Positions 42,948 to 50,441 of a stretch of DNA of 50,441 nucleotides are shown here, in pieces. The position numbers were made by a program, and so were the translations under genes. Within the stretch, counting starts at the first letter, position 1, and each line of letters begins with the position of its first letter. The notes beneath the pieces are model-generated. The model had not been told where the DNA came from and searched no databases. It saw only the letters and a program-made list of their open reading frames with translations. Origin of the DNA: Paraburkholderia ribeironis (lineage in GTDB: Bacteria > Pseudomonadota > Gammaproteobacteria > Burkholderiales > Burkholderiaceae); assembly GCF_900019265.1 (NCBI RefSeq), contig NZ_CYGX02000042.1:1-50441 (forward strand). The letters run 5' to 3'.

Positions 42948-44082
42948 GGCCGCCTCCCCCATGACGCATCCGGCGCGCACGATCGTTCACGCCGGCAGCG
43001 ATGAGCGCAACGTGTGCGCGCGACACCGTCAGCCGCAGTTGCTCCCACGGCGTGAGCAATACTGAAGCGAGCCTGCCGCCGCTATCGCGCACGAAGCGCG
43101 CGAACGCGTCTTCGGACAGATGCGCGGGCCCACCGAGCACCGTGTCGACGCCGAGCGTCGCCACCGCGCCGACCTGCACGCCGACGCCGCGCGCCTGCAG
43201 TCGAGGGTCGCTCGTCGCATCGAGCACGATGACGTCCTCGACGTAGTCGATGCCGGGCGCGGCATCGATCGTCTTCGCGATCGACGCGAGCGAGAGCGTG
43301 CCGCCGAAGCTCACCGCATTCGCGTTGCCGAAGCGGCCCGCGAGTACGTCGTCGATACTCGCCAGCGCCTCGTCGAGCGATACGCCTGGCAACGGCGCCA
43401 CCGCGAAAGCGATCGACACATGCAGCACCGCGGGCGCGACGACCGAATGTCGCGTCGTCAAGAGGGAGCGCGACGCGAGATCGTGGCTCACCTTTTCGCG
43501 CACGTGCCTGGCGACGTCGTCGGGCACATCGGCGGGCAGCGCCAGCACGACGCTCACATGTCCGCGTGCCTGCCTGCTGGCGTCGGTTCCATGCATGCGC
43601 GCACCGCTCAGATTGAGGTTCGCTATGCAGCGCGCGCCGATCGCGCGACCCGGCAACTCACGCGCTGCCGCCGCGCGGGCGAAGCGCTCGAAGTCTGCGG
43701 GTGTGATCGCGCATTCCGTCTGCGAGAGCGCGCTTACCGTATCGTCGATGGCGCGCGAAAGTTCGGCGGCGAGATCGACCGAACCGTCGGACTGCGTGAC
43801 GTGCGGCACGATATCGTGATGCGGCTCGCCCTTCAGCAGCCGCAGGAATTGCAGCTTCGCGGCGGGCGTGACGCGGCCGATGCGATACAACAGCGCATCG
43901 GTGAAATAGGCGAGCAACTCGATCAGCGTGACGCCCGGATCGGACGGATTGTGGTCGGTCCACTCGGGCGCATGCACCGGCACGAGCGCCATGCCTTCAC
44001 GCACGAGCGTGTCGTAATCGCGCTCGGCGACAATCGGCGTTTTCGGCGCGCTGAAACAGGTATCGACTGCGGGCGTGGACAT
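42940..44082 (-). CDS. Baseplate J-like protein (Afp12-type)
   Basis: The product has 380 residues. The N-terminus has the eCIS baseplate-J signature WTDHNPSDPGVTLIELLAYF, then TDALLYRIGRV. The centre carries SQTECAITPADFERFARAAA and IANLNLSGARM-type beta structure typical of gpJ wedge proteins. It forms the baseplate wedge with the larger gpJ-like partner encoded two bases upstream. It overlaps the gpI-like gene. Confidence 0.9.
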   Translation of the reverse strand: MSTPAVDTCFSAPKTPIVAERDYDTLVREGMALVPVHAPEWTDHNPSDPGVTLIELLAYFTDALLYRIGRVTPAAKLQFLRLLKGEPHHDIVPHVTQSDGSVDLAAELSRAIDDTVSALSQTECAITPADFERFARAAAARELPGRAIGARCIANLNLSGARMHGTDASRQARGHVSVVLALPADVPDDVARHVREKVSHDLASRSLLTTRHSVVAPAVLHVSIAFAVAPLPGVSLDEALASIDDVLAGRFGNANAVSFGGTLSLASIAKTIDAAPGIDYVEDVIVLDATSDPRLQARGVGVQVGAVATLGVDTVLGGPAHLSEDAFARFVRDSGGRLASVLLTPWEQLRLTVSRAHVALIAAGVNDRARRMRHGGGGHE

Positions 44083-44084
44083 GA

Positions 44085-47009
44085 TCAGCGGCTCGCCTGG
44101 ATGATATGACTGCCCGCGCAGATCAGGAAATCACCGCGCGCTCGCACGCCGGGTGCGGGCTCGATGAAGCGCAGGCGCAGTGCGCGCACTGCCTCGATGC
44201 CGTCGATCGCATCGAGACAGGCGAGCAGATCGGACGCATGCGGCTCGACGCCGAAGCGCCAGCCGTGGCCCGCGTCGCCGCCCGTCAACGGATGCAGATA
44301 CGCATCGAAGCGCGCCGCGCAAGCCACGCGCACGCGCTCCGGCGAGGCATCGTCGGCGACGGCCAGTTCGGCATCGACGCAGACTTGCACGTAGAGCGGA
44401 CCTGCCAGAACCAGGTCGACGCCGGCCGGCGCGCGCACTTCCAGATAGCGCTGCACCGCCGCGAGCAGCGCGAGCGTCGGCTGCGGCGCGCGATCGGTGC
44501 CGCGCGGCACGACGACGACGCTGACGACGCCGAGTGCCGCCTGTTCGCGTGCGTCGCCCGTCGACACGTCGCGCCCGCCGATGCACGCCGCACGCGCGAC
44601 TTCAGGCGACGCGCGCAGCGCGAGATCGGCGTAGTCGTCGCGGCAGACCGCGCGGCCGCGATGACGCAGGCGCGCGAGCGACGCGCGGCGCACCGCGTGA
44701 TCGTCGGGAGCGTCCTGTCCGCCGCTCGCCCAATCGCAATTCGCGGCCGAAGCGACATACGGCACCGTCGTGCGCAATTGGGTGATTGCGAGCGGCGGCT
44801 GATTGCCCTGCGCGCCGCCTCCCGCGCTGTAGCTGATGCGCACGTTGTTACCGCCGGCGGGGGGCATCCGGCCGCGCCGGCCATCGCCGAAACGCAGGGT
44901 ACCCGTCATCCCGTCCAGCACGAAGTCGCGTGCGTCGTGCCCGCTTGCCGTGAAATCGTCGACGCGGTTCCAGCGCACCCAGTCGCGCGCCGAGCCGGTA
45001 TCGGTTTCGCGCACTTCGACGCGCACCTCGCCGCCGACCACGGGGGCACGCGCGGTCCTGAACGTCTGCGCAGGGCGCTGGGTCGCCGAGCCGAGCAGCT
45101 CGTCTTCGAAGCGCAGCGCCTGCACGGCGGGTACCGCGTTGAGCACGATCTGGCGGATCGGCGGCGCGTCCTCGTCGGCTGTGTCGAGCAGCACGCGCAG
45201 CCAGAGCAGCGCCTGATCGGTGTCGAGCAGCGTGTCGTGCCATGGCGCGATGCCGCCGTGCGCGATGGTCACTTCGACATAGCCCGGATGCCGCAAGCCG
45301 CCCGTCGTGTCGACGGATTTGCAGTCGCGCCAGCCAGCTCCGTTCGAGACTTGCCAGCGCAGCTTGTCCGCGCCGTGGCCGGAAGCTTCATCGTCGCGAT
45401 AGATCGCACGCGCGCCATGCTGCGCCATGCCGACATACAGGCTCAGATTGTGGCCAGCAAGCTGTTCAGGCAGCGCACGCAGTCCGACATATAACGCGCG
45501 CGCAGTCTGATCGAGCGATCGAAACGGCTGGAACGCGGCTCGCTCGCCGGTCTCGTCCAAAGCCGGGCGCGCCCACGTCAGCCCGTTCTCGATGATGATC
45601 TCTTGCGGCGCCACCGGCCCCGCGTGCAGCGACATCGCAAGGCCGATGCGCGCGATCGAAGGCGGCGCATCCATCGGCATGGCGAAGTTTTCCGCCGATG
45701 TCGTGCCCACGCGATAGTTGCCCGACGCGAGCCGGGCGCGCAGCCAGCCTTCGGCGGCGCCGTTGATGGTCGCCGGAACCGCGTCGGCCGGCAGCGCGAA
45801 GCTCACCGTGCCGCTCGTCGTGAAGGCGTGCGTGGCATCGTCGACGGAGACCGGGCGCCAGCCGCTGGCGGTGTGCGCTTCCCAACTCACGCGCGGCGCG
45901 CCGTCACGGCTCACGGGCGGAATCGGCGAGGCGCCGGGCGCGGCGTCGGCTGGATTGGTCAGCTCGATGGTGAGCACGATGCGTGCGCCCGCCACGGCGA
46001 ACGCCTTCGACGCCAGAAAGAGCACGTCGTTAAAGCGCGGCCGCTCGCCAAACGGATAAAAGTCGCGCGTCAGATCGACGGGCACGCGGTTACACAGCGC
46101 GGTATCGAGCGTAGCTGCCGTCAGCGAGCGATCCGCGCAAATCGCGAGGCCGGTGATCGTCGCGCTGACGGTGCCGGGCGCGTTCGCATTGGCGCGCAAG
46201 CGGCACGTGAGCCAGCCGTTCTCGACGCCGTGCAGCTTGCTCGCCTGCCACTTCGGCGGCGCGTTGAAGACGACCGTTCCGCTCTTCGTGAAGCCGTGCG
46301 TCGTATCGCTCGACGGATCGAACTGAACGAAGCCATCTGGCCCGCACATGCCCCATTGCAGCGAAAGCGGTTCTGTCGGTGCCTGAGCGCGTGCGATCCG
46401 CACATCGAGCGAGAAGCCGGCGAGATCGGGCGCGCAGAAGAAAGCGCGATGCCCGATGTGCATCGCCCGCACGATGGGCTGCGCATGGGTGCCGAGCGAG
46501 TCGCCATCGCGCAGGCCTTGCGGCGAAACGGCCGCGCTCGCATCAGCGAGCGTGCCCGCCTGCGCATCGACCCACACGGCGCGCATGGCCTGCGCACGCA
46601 GCACTTCGAGATCCGCCGTGGTCTGGAACACGACCGGCTGCGCCCGCCCGCCCGAGCCCGGCGCGGCGACTTCGGTGAACTTCGGCACCACCGGCACGGC
46701 TGCGCCCTCGCCCGCCTGCGCCGCCTTGAACGCGAGCGGCGCGTACGCGGGCGTGGCCGGCTCGCGCCCGTTTTGTGCGGTGTCGAGCAGCTCGACGAAC
46801 GCGGCCAGATGCGCGACGGGCACCGCGTTCAGGCGCTCGGTCAACACCGCGCAGTAGTGCGTGAAGACGTGCGTGAGCGCATGCCGCAGCGGATCGGCGG
46901 CGCTCGCATCGTGCCCGGTGTCGCGCAGCTCGAGCGCGTCCGAGACCACGGCGTCGATCGCGGCCGCCGTGCGTTCCTGCGTCACGAAAGGTGCATGGAC
47001 GAGCGTCAC
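44085..47009 (-). CDS. Large baseplate J-like protein (Afp11-type)
   Basis: The product has 974 residues. The N-terminus is VTLVHAPFVTQERTAAAIDA; the centre holds repeated beta-sandwich modules (DPSSDTTHGFTKSGTVVFNA and DATHAFTTSGTVSFALP are similar). The C-terminal third has gpJ features (RASLARLRHRGRAVCRDDYA, QAALGVVSVVVVP). The frame is open upstream to 47159, but the GTG at 47009 overlaps the gp25 stop as GTGA and is the natural coupled start. With the Afp12-like protein it would build the wedge ring. The two similar internal modules look like a domain duplication. Confidence 0.88.
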   Translation of the reverse strand: MTLVHAPFVTQERTAAAIDAVVSDALELRDTGHDASAADPLRHALTHVFTHYCAVLTERLNAVPVAHLAAFVELLDTAQNGREPATPAYAPLAFKAAQAGEGAAVPVVPKFTEVAAPGSGGRAQPVVFQTTADLEVLRAQAMRAVWVDAQAGTLADASAAVSPQGLRDGDSLGTHAQPIVRAMHIGHRAFFCAPDLAGFSLDVRIARAQAPTEPLSLQWGMCGPDGFVQFDPSSDTTHGFTKSGTVVFNAPPKWQASKLHGVENGWLTCRLRANANAPGTVSATITGLAICADRSLTAATLDTALCNRVPVDLTRDFYPFGERPRFNDVLFLASKAFAVAGARIVLTIELTNPADAAPGASPIPPVSRDGAPRVSWEAHTASGWRPVSVDDATHAFTTSGTVSFALPADAVPATINGAAEGWLRARLASGNYRVGTTSAENFAMPMDAPPSIARIGLAMSLHAGPVAPQEIIIENGLTWARPALDETGERAAFQPFRSLDQTARALYVGLRALPEQLAGHNLSLYVGMAQHGARAIYRDDEASGHGADKLRWQVSNGAGWRDCKSVDTTGGLRHPGYVEVTIAHGGIAPWHDTLLDTDQALLWLRVLLDTADEDAPPIRQIVLNAVPAVQALRFEDELLGSATQRPAQTFRTARAPVVGGEVRVEVRETDTGSARDWVRWNRVDDFTASGHDARDFVLDGMTGTLRFGDGRRGRMPPAGGNNVRISYSAGGGAQGNQPPLAITQLRTTVPYVASAANCDWASGGQDAPDDHAVRRASLARLRHRGRAVCRDDYADLALRASPEVARAACIGGRDVSTGDAREQAALGVVSVVVVPRGTDRAPQPTLALLAAVQRYLEVRAPAGVDLVLAGPLYVQVCVDAELAVADDASPERVRVACAARFDAYLHPLTGGDAGHGWRFGVEPHASDLLACLDAIDGIEAVRALRLRFIEPAPGVRARGDFLICAGSHIIQASR

Positions 47010-47401
47010 GTGAGCGGCCTGTCGAGGTAGAACGGATAGACGAGATTGAAGCGGTTGTCCGTGAGCCGCACGCGGTAGTCGATTTCGATCAGCAACTGCT
47101 CGCCGTAGCCGCCCGCGCCCGATGCCTGCACGCGCATCACGTCGATGCGCGGCTCCCACTTCTCGAGCGCCTCGCGCACATGAAACTCCGCCATGCCCTG
47201 GGTGGATGGTCCATTCACGCTAAACACCAGGTCGTGCAGGCCGCAGCCGAAGTCCGGGCGCATCACGCGCTCGCCCTTCGCCGTCGAAAGGATGAGGAAG
47301 ATCGATTGCCGCACGCACGCCTCGTAGCGCGCGACCCTGATGCGCTCGTCCTTCAGCGCGACGGGGAACTCCCAACCGACTCCAAGCACCTGCACGGGCA
47401 T
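47006..47401 (-). CDS. gp25-like baseplate wedge protein (Afp9-type)
   Basis: The product has 131 residues, the usual size of T4 gp25/gpW-like proteins. Features are the opening VGWEFPVALKDERIRVARYE, SIFLILSTAKGERVMRPDFG and the conserved LHDLVFS region. It joins the baseplate to the first sheath ring. GGAGG precedes the ATG. The stop overlaps the next start as GTGA. Confidence 0.92.
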   Translation of the reverse strand: MPVQVLGVGWEFPVALKDERIRVARYEACVRQSIFLILSTAKGERVMRPDFGCGLHDLVFSVNGPSTQGMAEFHVREALEKWEPRIDVMRVQASGAGGYGEQLLIEIDYRVRLTDNRFNLVYPFYLDRPLT

Positions 47402-47414
47402 GTCCTTTGCCTCC

Positions 47415-48065
47415 CTAGCTGTTGATCTTCACGAGCGCGCCGGAAATGCTCATCGGCCCGGTGGATGTCATGTCGAGCGTGGACATCGCGCTGATCTTGA
47501 CGTCCGTCTTCGAATCGATCTCGATGCCGATGCCCTCGAGCGTGAGTTTGCCCGTCGTCGAGCGGATCGAAATATCGCCCTGCGCCTCGATCGCGATGGT
47601 GTTGCCCGATGCGCTGATCGTGATCTTGTTGTTGCCGGTCTTGTCGATGATCTCGATCTTCTCGTCGCCCGCCGCATCAGACAGGCGCACGATGTGCCCG
47701 CTTCTCGACTTGAAGCCGCGGTTGTCGTTCTTGCCGTTGGCGTTCGATTCGTGTGCGACGTCCTTGCCGTTCCACAGCGAGCCGATCACGAATGGATGTT
47801 CGACGCTGCCATGCTCGAACGCGACCAGCACTTCGTCGTCTACTTCGGGCAGAAAGTACGCGCCGCGCCCGTTGCCGGCCATCATCGCGGCGACGCGCGC
47901 CCAGTTGCTCTCGTCGTCCTGATTGAGCCACGGAAAGCGCACCTTGACGCGATGCATGCCGTCCGGATCCTGATTGTTCGTCACGACGCCGACCACCACG
48001 CCGTAATAGCGCCCTTCGCTGTCAGCGTGCGCGAGCAGGCCGTGCAGGAGCTGGTCGTGCATCAT
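47415..48065 (-). CDS. Baseplate spike protein, gpV/VgrG C-terminal half
   Basis: The product has 216 residues. It starts with an OB-fold-like region (GVVVGVVTNNQDPDGMHRVK, VRFPWLNQDDESNWARVA, GRGAYFLPEVDDEVLVAFEH) and ends in a repeat-rich beta-helix (ITISASGNTIAIEAQGDISI) typical of spike proteins. In Afp-like clusters this is often fused to the gpD-like part as one VgrG-like Afp8; here it is separate. Its ATG overlaps the gpD-like stop (ATGATG at 48065-48062). The frame is open far upstream, but that sequence is a shadow of the gpD gene. Confidence 0.92.
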   Translation of the reverse strand: MMHDQLLHGLLAHADSEGRYYGVVVGVVTNNQDPDGMHRVKVRFPWLNQDDESNWARVAAMMAGNGRGAYFLPEVDDEVLVAFEHGSVEHPFVIGSLWNGKDVAHESNANGKNDNRGFKSRSGHIVRLSDAAGDEKIEIIDKTGNNKITISASGNTIAIEAQGDISIRSTTGKLTLEGIGIEIDSKTDVKISAMSTLDMTSTGPMSISGALVKINS

Positions 48066-49132
48066 GTCGCGTTCCTCCGCGCGGCGAAGCGCACGCGATA
48101 GCCTTTCTTGAGCGAGAAGCGCTGCTCGGTGCTCGTCACGTAATAGAGCCCGCTGAAGCGATCGCCGAGCCCTTCGATTTTCACGACGATGCCCGCGCGC
48201 ATCCGCGGATCGCCGATACACACGCCATCGCCACGGATATAGCCGAGCGCCATTTCGCCGAAGCGCTGCTTCGCCATGAGATCGGCATCGGCCTGGTTCT
48301 GCACGGGCGCGCACACGCTCGCGCCGCCCGATTTGCCGAAGATGCCTGCCACGCTCGACGGTCCCGACTTCTTGCCCGCCATCAGGCCGGCTTCGTCTCC
48401 CGCGCCCGAGCGGCCGACGATTTCCTTCTTGCTCTTCGGGTCCCAGCCTTTGACAAGCACTTCCTGCACCTGCCCCATCGTCGACATGCGCGGCCGGAAT
48501 TCGAGCAGCTCGATCTCGGGCCGCAGCGTGAGCGTCTCGCTCGCGTCGATCTTGCGCGGGCGATAGATCAGCGACCGGTCGTCGACGACCACTTCGTAAT
48601 GGATGCGTTTCGCACGCGCGAGCAGGAATTCGAGGTCCGTCTGGTTGTGCTGGAACACGTAGGGCAAGGTGACCTTCGAGTCCTCGACTTGCGGTTTCAG
48701 TCCCGCGCCGCCCGCAAGTTGGCTGGCGATGTCGCTGTCCTTCACGTTGGTGTACGAGCGCGTCTTGCGCTCGCGCATCAACCGGTGACGCCGGTCGTAG
48801 CCGCGCACGGTGAGCGTCGGCGGCGTGTTTTCGAGGAAGGCCGGCTCGAGTCCGGTGATCTCGCCGCTGAAGATCACCTGGCGGTCGTCGCGATAGCCGA
48901 TCTCGATCTCGACGGGATTGCCCTCGCGGAAGATCGCTTCGTCGATCCACTTCACTTTCATCTGCGCGGTGTCGTAGCAGGTCAGCGAAAACGTGAACAT
49001 GCTCATGGCGTCGACATCTTCGAGCACGCAGACGTCGATCAGGTCAGCCGTCGCAGCCTCCGGCAGCGGCGCGCCATTGATCTTCAGCCCAAACTCGGGC
49101 GCGAGCGTATCGAAGCCGGTGCGCGCGTTCAC
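48062..49132 (-). CDS. Baseplate hub protein, gpD-like VgrG N-terminal half
   Basis: The product has 356 residues. It resembles phage late-control D/VgrG hub proteins: FSLTCYDTAQMKVKWIDE, EIEIGYRDDRQVIFSGEITG, LTVRGYDRRHRLMRERKTRS, TDLEFLLARAKRIHYEVVV and the C-terminal GLYYVTSTEQRFSLKKGYRV. It forms the trimeric hub on which the spike sits. It overlaps its neighbours by four bases on both sides (ATGA type), in a tightly coupled array. Confidence 0.93.
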   Translation of the reverse strand: MNARTGFDTLAPEFGLKINGAPLPEAATADLIDVCVLEDVDAMSMFTFSLTCYDTAQMKVKWIDEAIFREGNPVEIEIGYRDDRQVIFSGEITGLEPAFLENTPPTLTVRGYDRRHRLMRERKTRSYTNVKDSDIASQLAGGAGLKPQVEDSKVTLPYVFQHNQTDLEFLLARAKRIHYEVVVDDRSLIYRPRKIDASETLTLRPEIELLEFRPRMSTMGQVQEVLVKGWDPKSKKEIVGRSGAGDEAGLMAGKKSGPSSVAGIFGKSGGASVCAPVQNQADADLMAKQRFGEMALGYIRGDGVCIGDPRMRAGIVVKIEGLGDRFSGLYYVTSTEQRFSLKKGYRVRFAARRNAT

Positions 49133-49848
49133 AGGATGTCCTCCGCTCTGATGACGCGCGAGGCGCTCGGGCGCACCGGCGGCAGCAGGATCGTCGAGCC
49201 TGGCGCGAGCGCGAGCGGATCGTCGATGCCGTTGGCCGCCGCGATGTCACGCCAGCGATTCGCATCGGCGTATTCCTGCGCGGCGATGCTGGCGAGTGTC
49301 TGCCCGCGCCTGACGGTCCAGACCTTGGCGACGTCAGCGGACATGAGGTTCTGCTTCTTGCGATCGTCGATGTTCGAGCGCCATTGCTTGAACGAGCATT
49401 TGAGCGTGGCGCGCACGGGCGTACCGAGTTCGGTGAACATCGTATAGTTCTGATCGATCTGTATGAGCACGCCCTGGAAGAATACCGCCTGGGTGCCCCA
49501 TTGCAGCCGGCACACGGGCGGACGATGCTTGTCGCCCGACACAGCCGCAAGCGCGAGCAGCTTCTTCGTTTCGGCGAACACACTGTCCTTCTGGTCTATG
49601 GGCTTGTCCGAGTCGTAGGTGTCGAAGAACAGATCGACCGAGAGCGTCGCCGGGTCTGCGCTCGTGTATTGCAGCTCGGGAGCGTCGCGCTTGGCCGCCT
49701 TCTGACTTTGCCAGCTCACGGAGCGCGAGACCGACAGCGTCTTCGGGTTGAACTTCACCTCGATGTTGGTTTCGCTGTGGTCGTCGAAGCGCACGTCCTT
49801 CTCGCCGTGACCGACCTCGACCTGAATGACCATCTTCGCTAGGCCCAT
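49129..49848 (-). CDS. LysM-containing tube/baseplate protein (Afp7-type)
   Basis: The product has 239 residues. The N-terminal part is the CIS tube-associated domain (VKFNPKTLSVSRSVSWQSQK, LQYTSADPATLSVDLFFDTY). The C-terminus is a LysM domain (WTVRRGQTLASIAAQEYADA, NRWRDIAAANGIDDP, PGSTILLPP). It bridges inner tube and hub. It overlaps the previous gene by ten bases; an alternative start is the ATG at codon 6. Confidence 0.93.
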   Translation of the reverse strand: MGLAKMVIQVEVGHGEKDVRFDDHSETNIEVKFNPKTLSVSRSVSWQSQKAAKRDAPELQYTSADPATLSVDLFFDTYDSDKPIDQKDSVFAETKKLLALAAVSGDKHRPPVCRLQWGTQAVFFQGVLIQIDQNYTMFTELGTPVRATLKCSFKQWRSNIDDRKKQNLMSADVAKVWTVRRGQTLASIAAQEYADANRWRDIAAANGIDDPLALAPGSTILLPPVRPSASRVIRAEDIL

Positions 49849-50441
49849 GACGTATACCCCCGGCGTTCCTGTTCAATGGCGAGCTTGTCGAGGATCAGCT
49901 GCCAGGCCTGTTCGGCGAGTTCGCTGGCGTCTGCCGCCGGGTTCGCGGCTGAGCCTGCTGCTGCCGTTGCTCGCGTGTCGGCGGTAGCGCTCGTGGGCGG
50001 CGGCGGCGTACTGGCGGTCGCTGGGGCGCCGGCGTCGCGCGAGATGTGCGTGAGCGGGGAAATCACGCCGTACTGCTCGGCGGCGCGGTCGATGAACGCG
50101 GGTTCACTCGCAGGGCTTGACGGTGCAATCCCGCGCTCGGTCCATGCCGCGACCGGTACTCCATCGCGACACGTTGCGCGCGGGTCACGCGGCTCTCCAG
50201 CGAGACGCAGCGGTAATCTGGCCGTCTGGCGCACGGAGGCTTGCGGCTTGACCGTGAGGCTCGTGGCTGGCGTGCGTTGCAAGGCGTTCATCGCGGGCTT
50301 GAGCGGTGATGCGCCGTCGACTGGCTTCGTCTGGATCGCGTGCGATGCGATGCCTGGCGATGACGCGGTGTGTCCGGGCGGGGCCGTTGCCTCGGCGTGC
50401 GCGAGCGGCGGGTGCGTTTCCCGGCCGGTGGCGTTCGCGGC
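49839..50441 (-). CDS. eCIS operon protein, 5' end beyond the window
   Basis: At least 200 codons are open from the right edge down to the TAG at 49839; an internal ATG lies at 50291, but the reading frame continues without stop to the edge, so the start is probably outside. The visible sequence is low-complexity and Ala/Pro/Thr-rich (PATASTPPPPTSATADTRAT) with a helical C-terminus (ELAEQAWQLILDKLAIEQER, then RGYTSW). It precedes the LysM gene and overlaps it. Short helical proteins occupy this slot in Afp-like clusters; the long disordered part is unusual. I do not assign a function. Confidence 0.6.
   Translation of the reverse strand, partial: AANATGRETHPPLAHAEATAPPGHTASSPGIASHAIQTKPVDGASPLKPAMNALQRTPATSLTVKPQASVRQTARLPLRLAGEPRDPRATCRDGVPVAAWTERGIAPSSPASEPAFIDRAAEQYGVISPLTHISRDAGAPATASTPPPPTSATADTRATAAAGSAANPAADASELAEQAWQLILDKLAIEQERRGYTSWA

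Noticed and set aside
44106..47030. Two long plus-strand frames (about 460-475 codons each)
   Set aside because: Both are Arg-rich mirror frames of the large baseplate J gene.
48066..48950. Upstream extension of the gpV-like reading frame
   Set aside because: It lies within the gpD-like gene in another frame, and the ATGATG overlap at 48065-48062 gives a natural start.
39040..50441. Prophage or type VI secretion interpretation
   Set aside because: No capsid, portal, terminase, integrase or TssJLM genes; the eCIS ATPase and the DUF4157 gene next to it point to an extracellular contractile injection system.

Overview
The window looks like a high-GC betaproteobacterial chromosome, most likely a Burkholderiaceae member of the Paraburkholderia/Caballeronia type. 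The grounds are GC-rich codon use, the protein flavour of the ETF, PutA and PotABC-like genes, and a LysR-rich catabolic neighbourhood. No rRNA, tRNA or CRISPR array was seen. Two unrelated blocks are present.

Block 1 (about 1-19,510) is an amino-acid catabolism region centred on proline and related amines. It opens with the first 43 codons of ETF:ubiquinone oxidoreductase on the minus strand. A LysR regulator follows, then a plus-strand run of FAD-dependent amine/amino-acid oxidoreductase, HutD-like protein, EtfB and EtfA, closed by a strong hairpin-plus-T terminator at 5123-5161. Facing it, a long minus-strand series (15135 down to 5289) encodes a delta-1-pyrroline-5-carboxylate (P5C) dehydrogenase, a spermidine/putrescine-type ABC ATPase and two permeases, a PutA whose aldehyde dehydrogenase half has lost both catalytic residues, and an N-formylglutamate amidohydrolase. 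No substrate-binding protein accompanies the transporter; only a gutted LivJ-like remnant lies upstream. A second LysR (paralogous to the first), a second N-formylglutamate-amidohydrolase-like gene and a ProC-like reductase complete the block. Three TGAAC-N4-GTTCA palindromes lie between the remnant and the second LysR gene.

Block 2 (about 19,580-50,441) is an extracellular contractile injection system (eCIS) locus with its accessory genes. From the right edge leftward, a compact, overlapping minus-strand operon encodes a partial eCIS protein, a LysM tube/baseplate protein, a gpD-like hub, a gpV-like spike, a gp25-like wedge, two baseplate-J-like proteins, a gpI-like tail protein, an eCIS-associated protein and a two-module AAA ATPase. 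Sheath, inner tube, fibre and tape-measure genes are not in view and presumably lie to the right. Next come a plus-strand GH19 endolysin-like gene, a DUF4157 protein with an intact HELTH motif, and a polytopic membrane protein. Three small proteins, two of them with hydrophobic cores, follow. Farther left are a 624-residue protein carrying the same leader motif as the DUF4157 protein (candidate cargo), another membrane protein, a sigma-factor-like protein and a small basic protein.

Between these eCIS-associated groups sits an oxidase/signalling island: a bicupin, a LodA/GoxA-type quinoprotein oxidase, its LodB maturation flavoprotein and a NarL-type response regulator in one minus-strand operon with a clear sigma70-like promoter (30371-30398). 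A PstS-like periplasmic binding protein and a hybrid histidine kinase are transcribed the other way. A plausible reading is that the kinase and regulator control the oxidase operon, and perhaps the eCIS; that link is inferred from position only.
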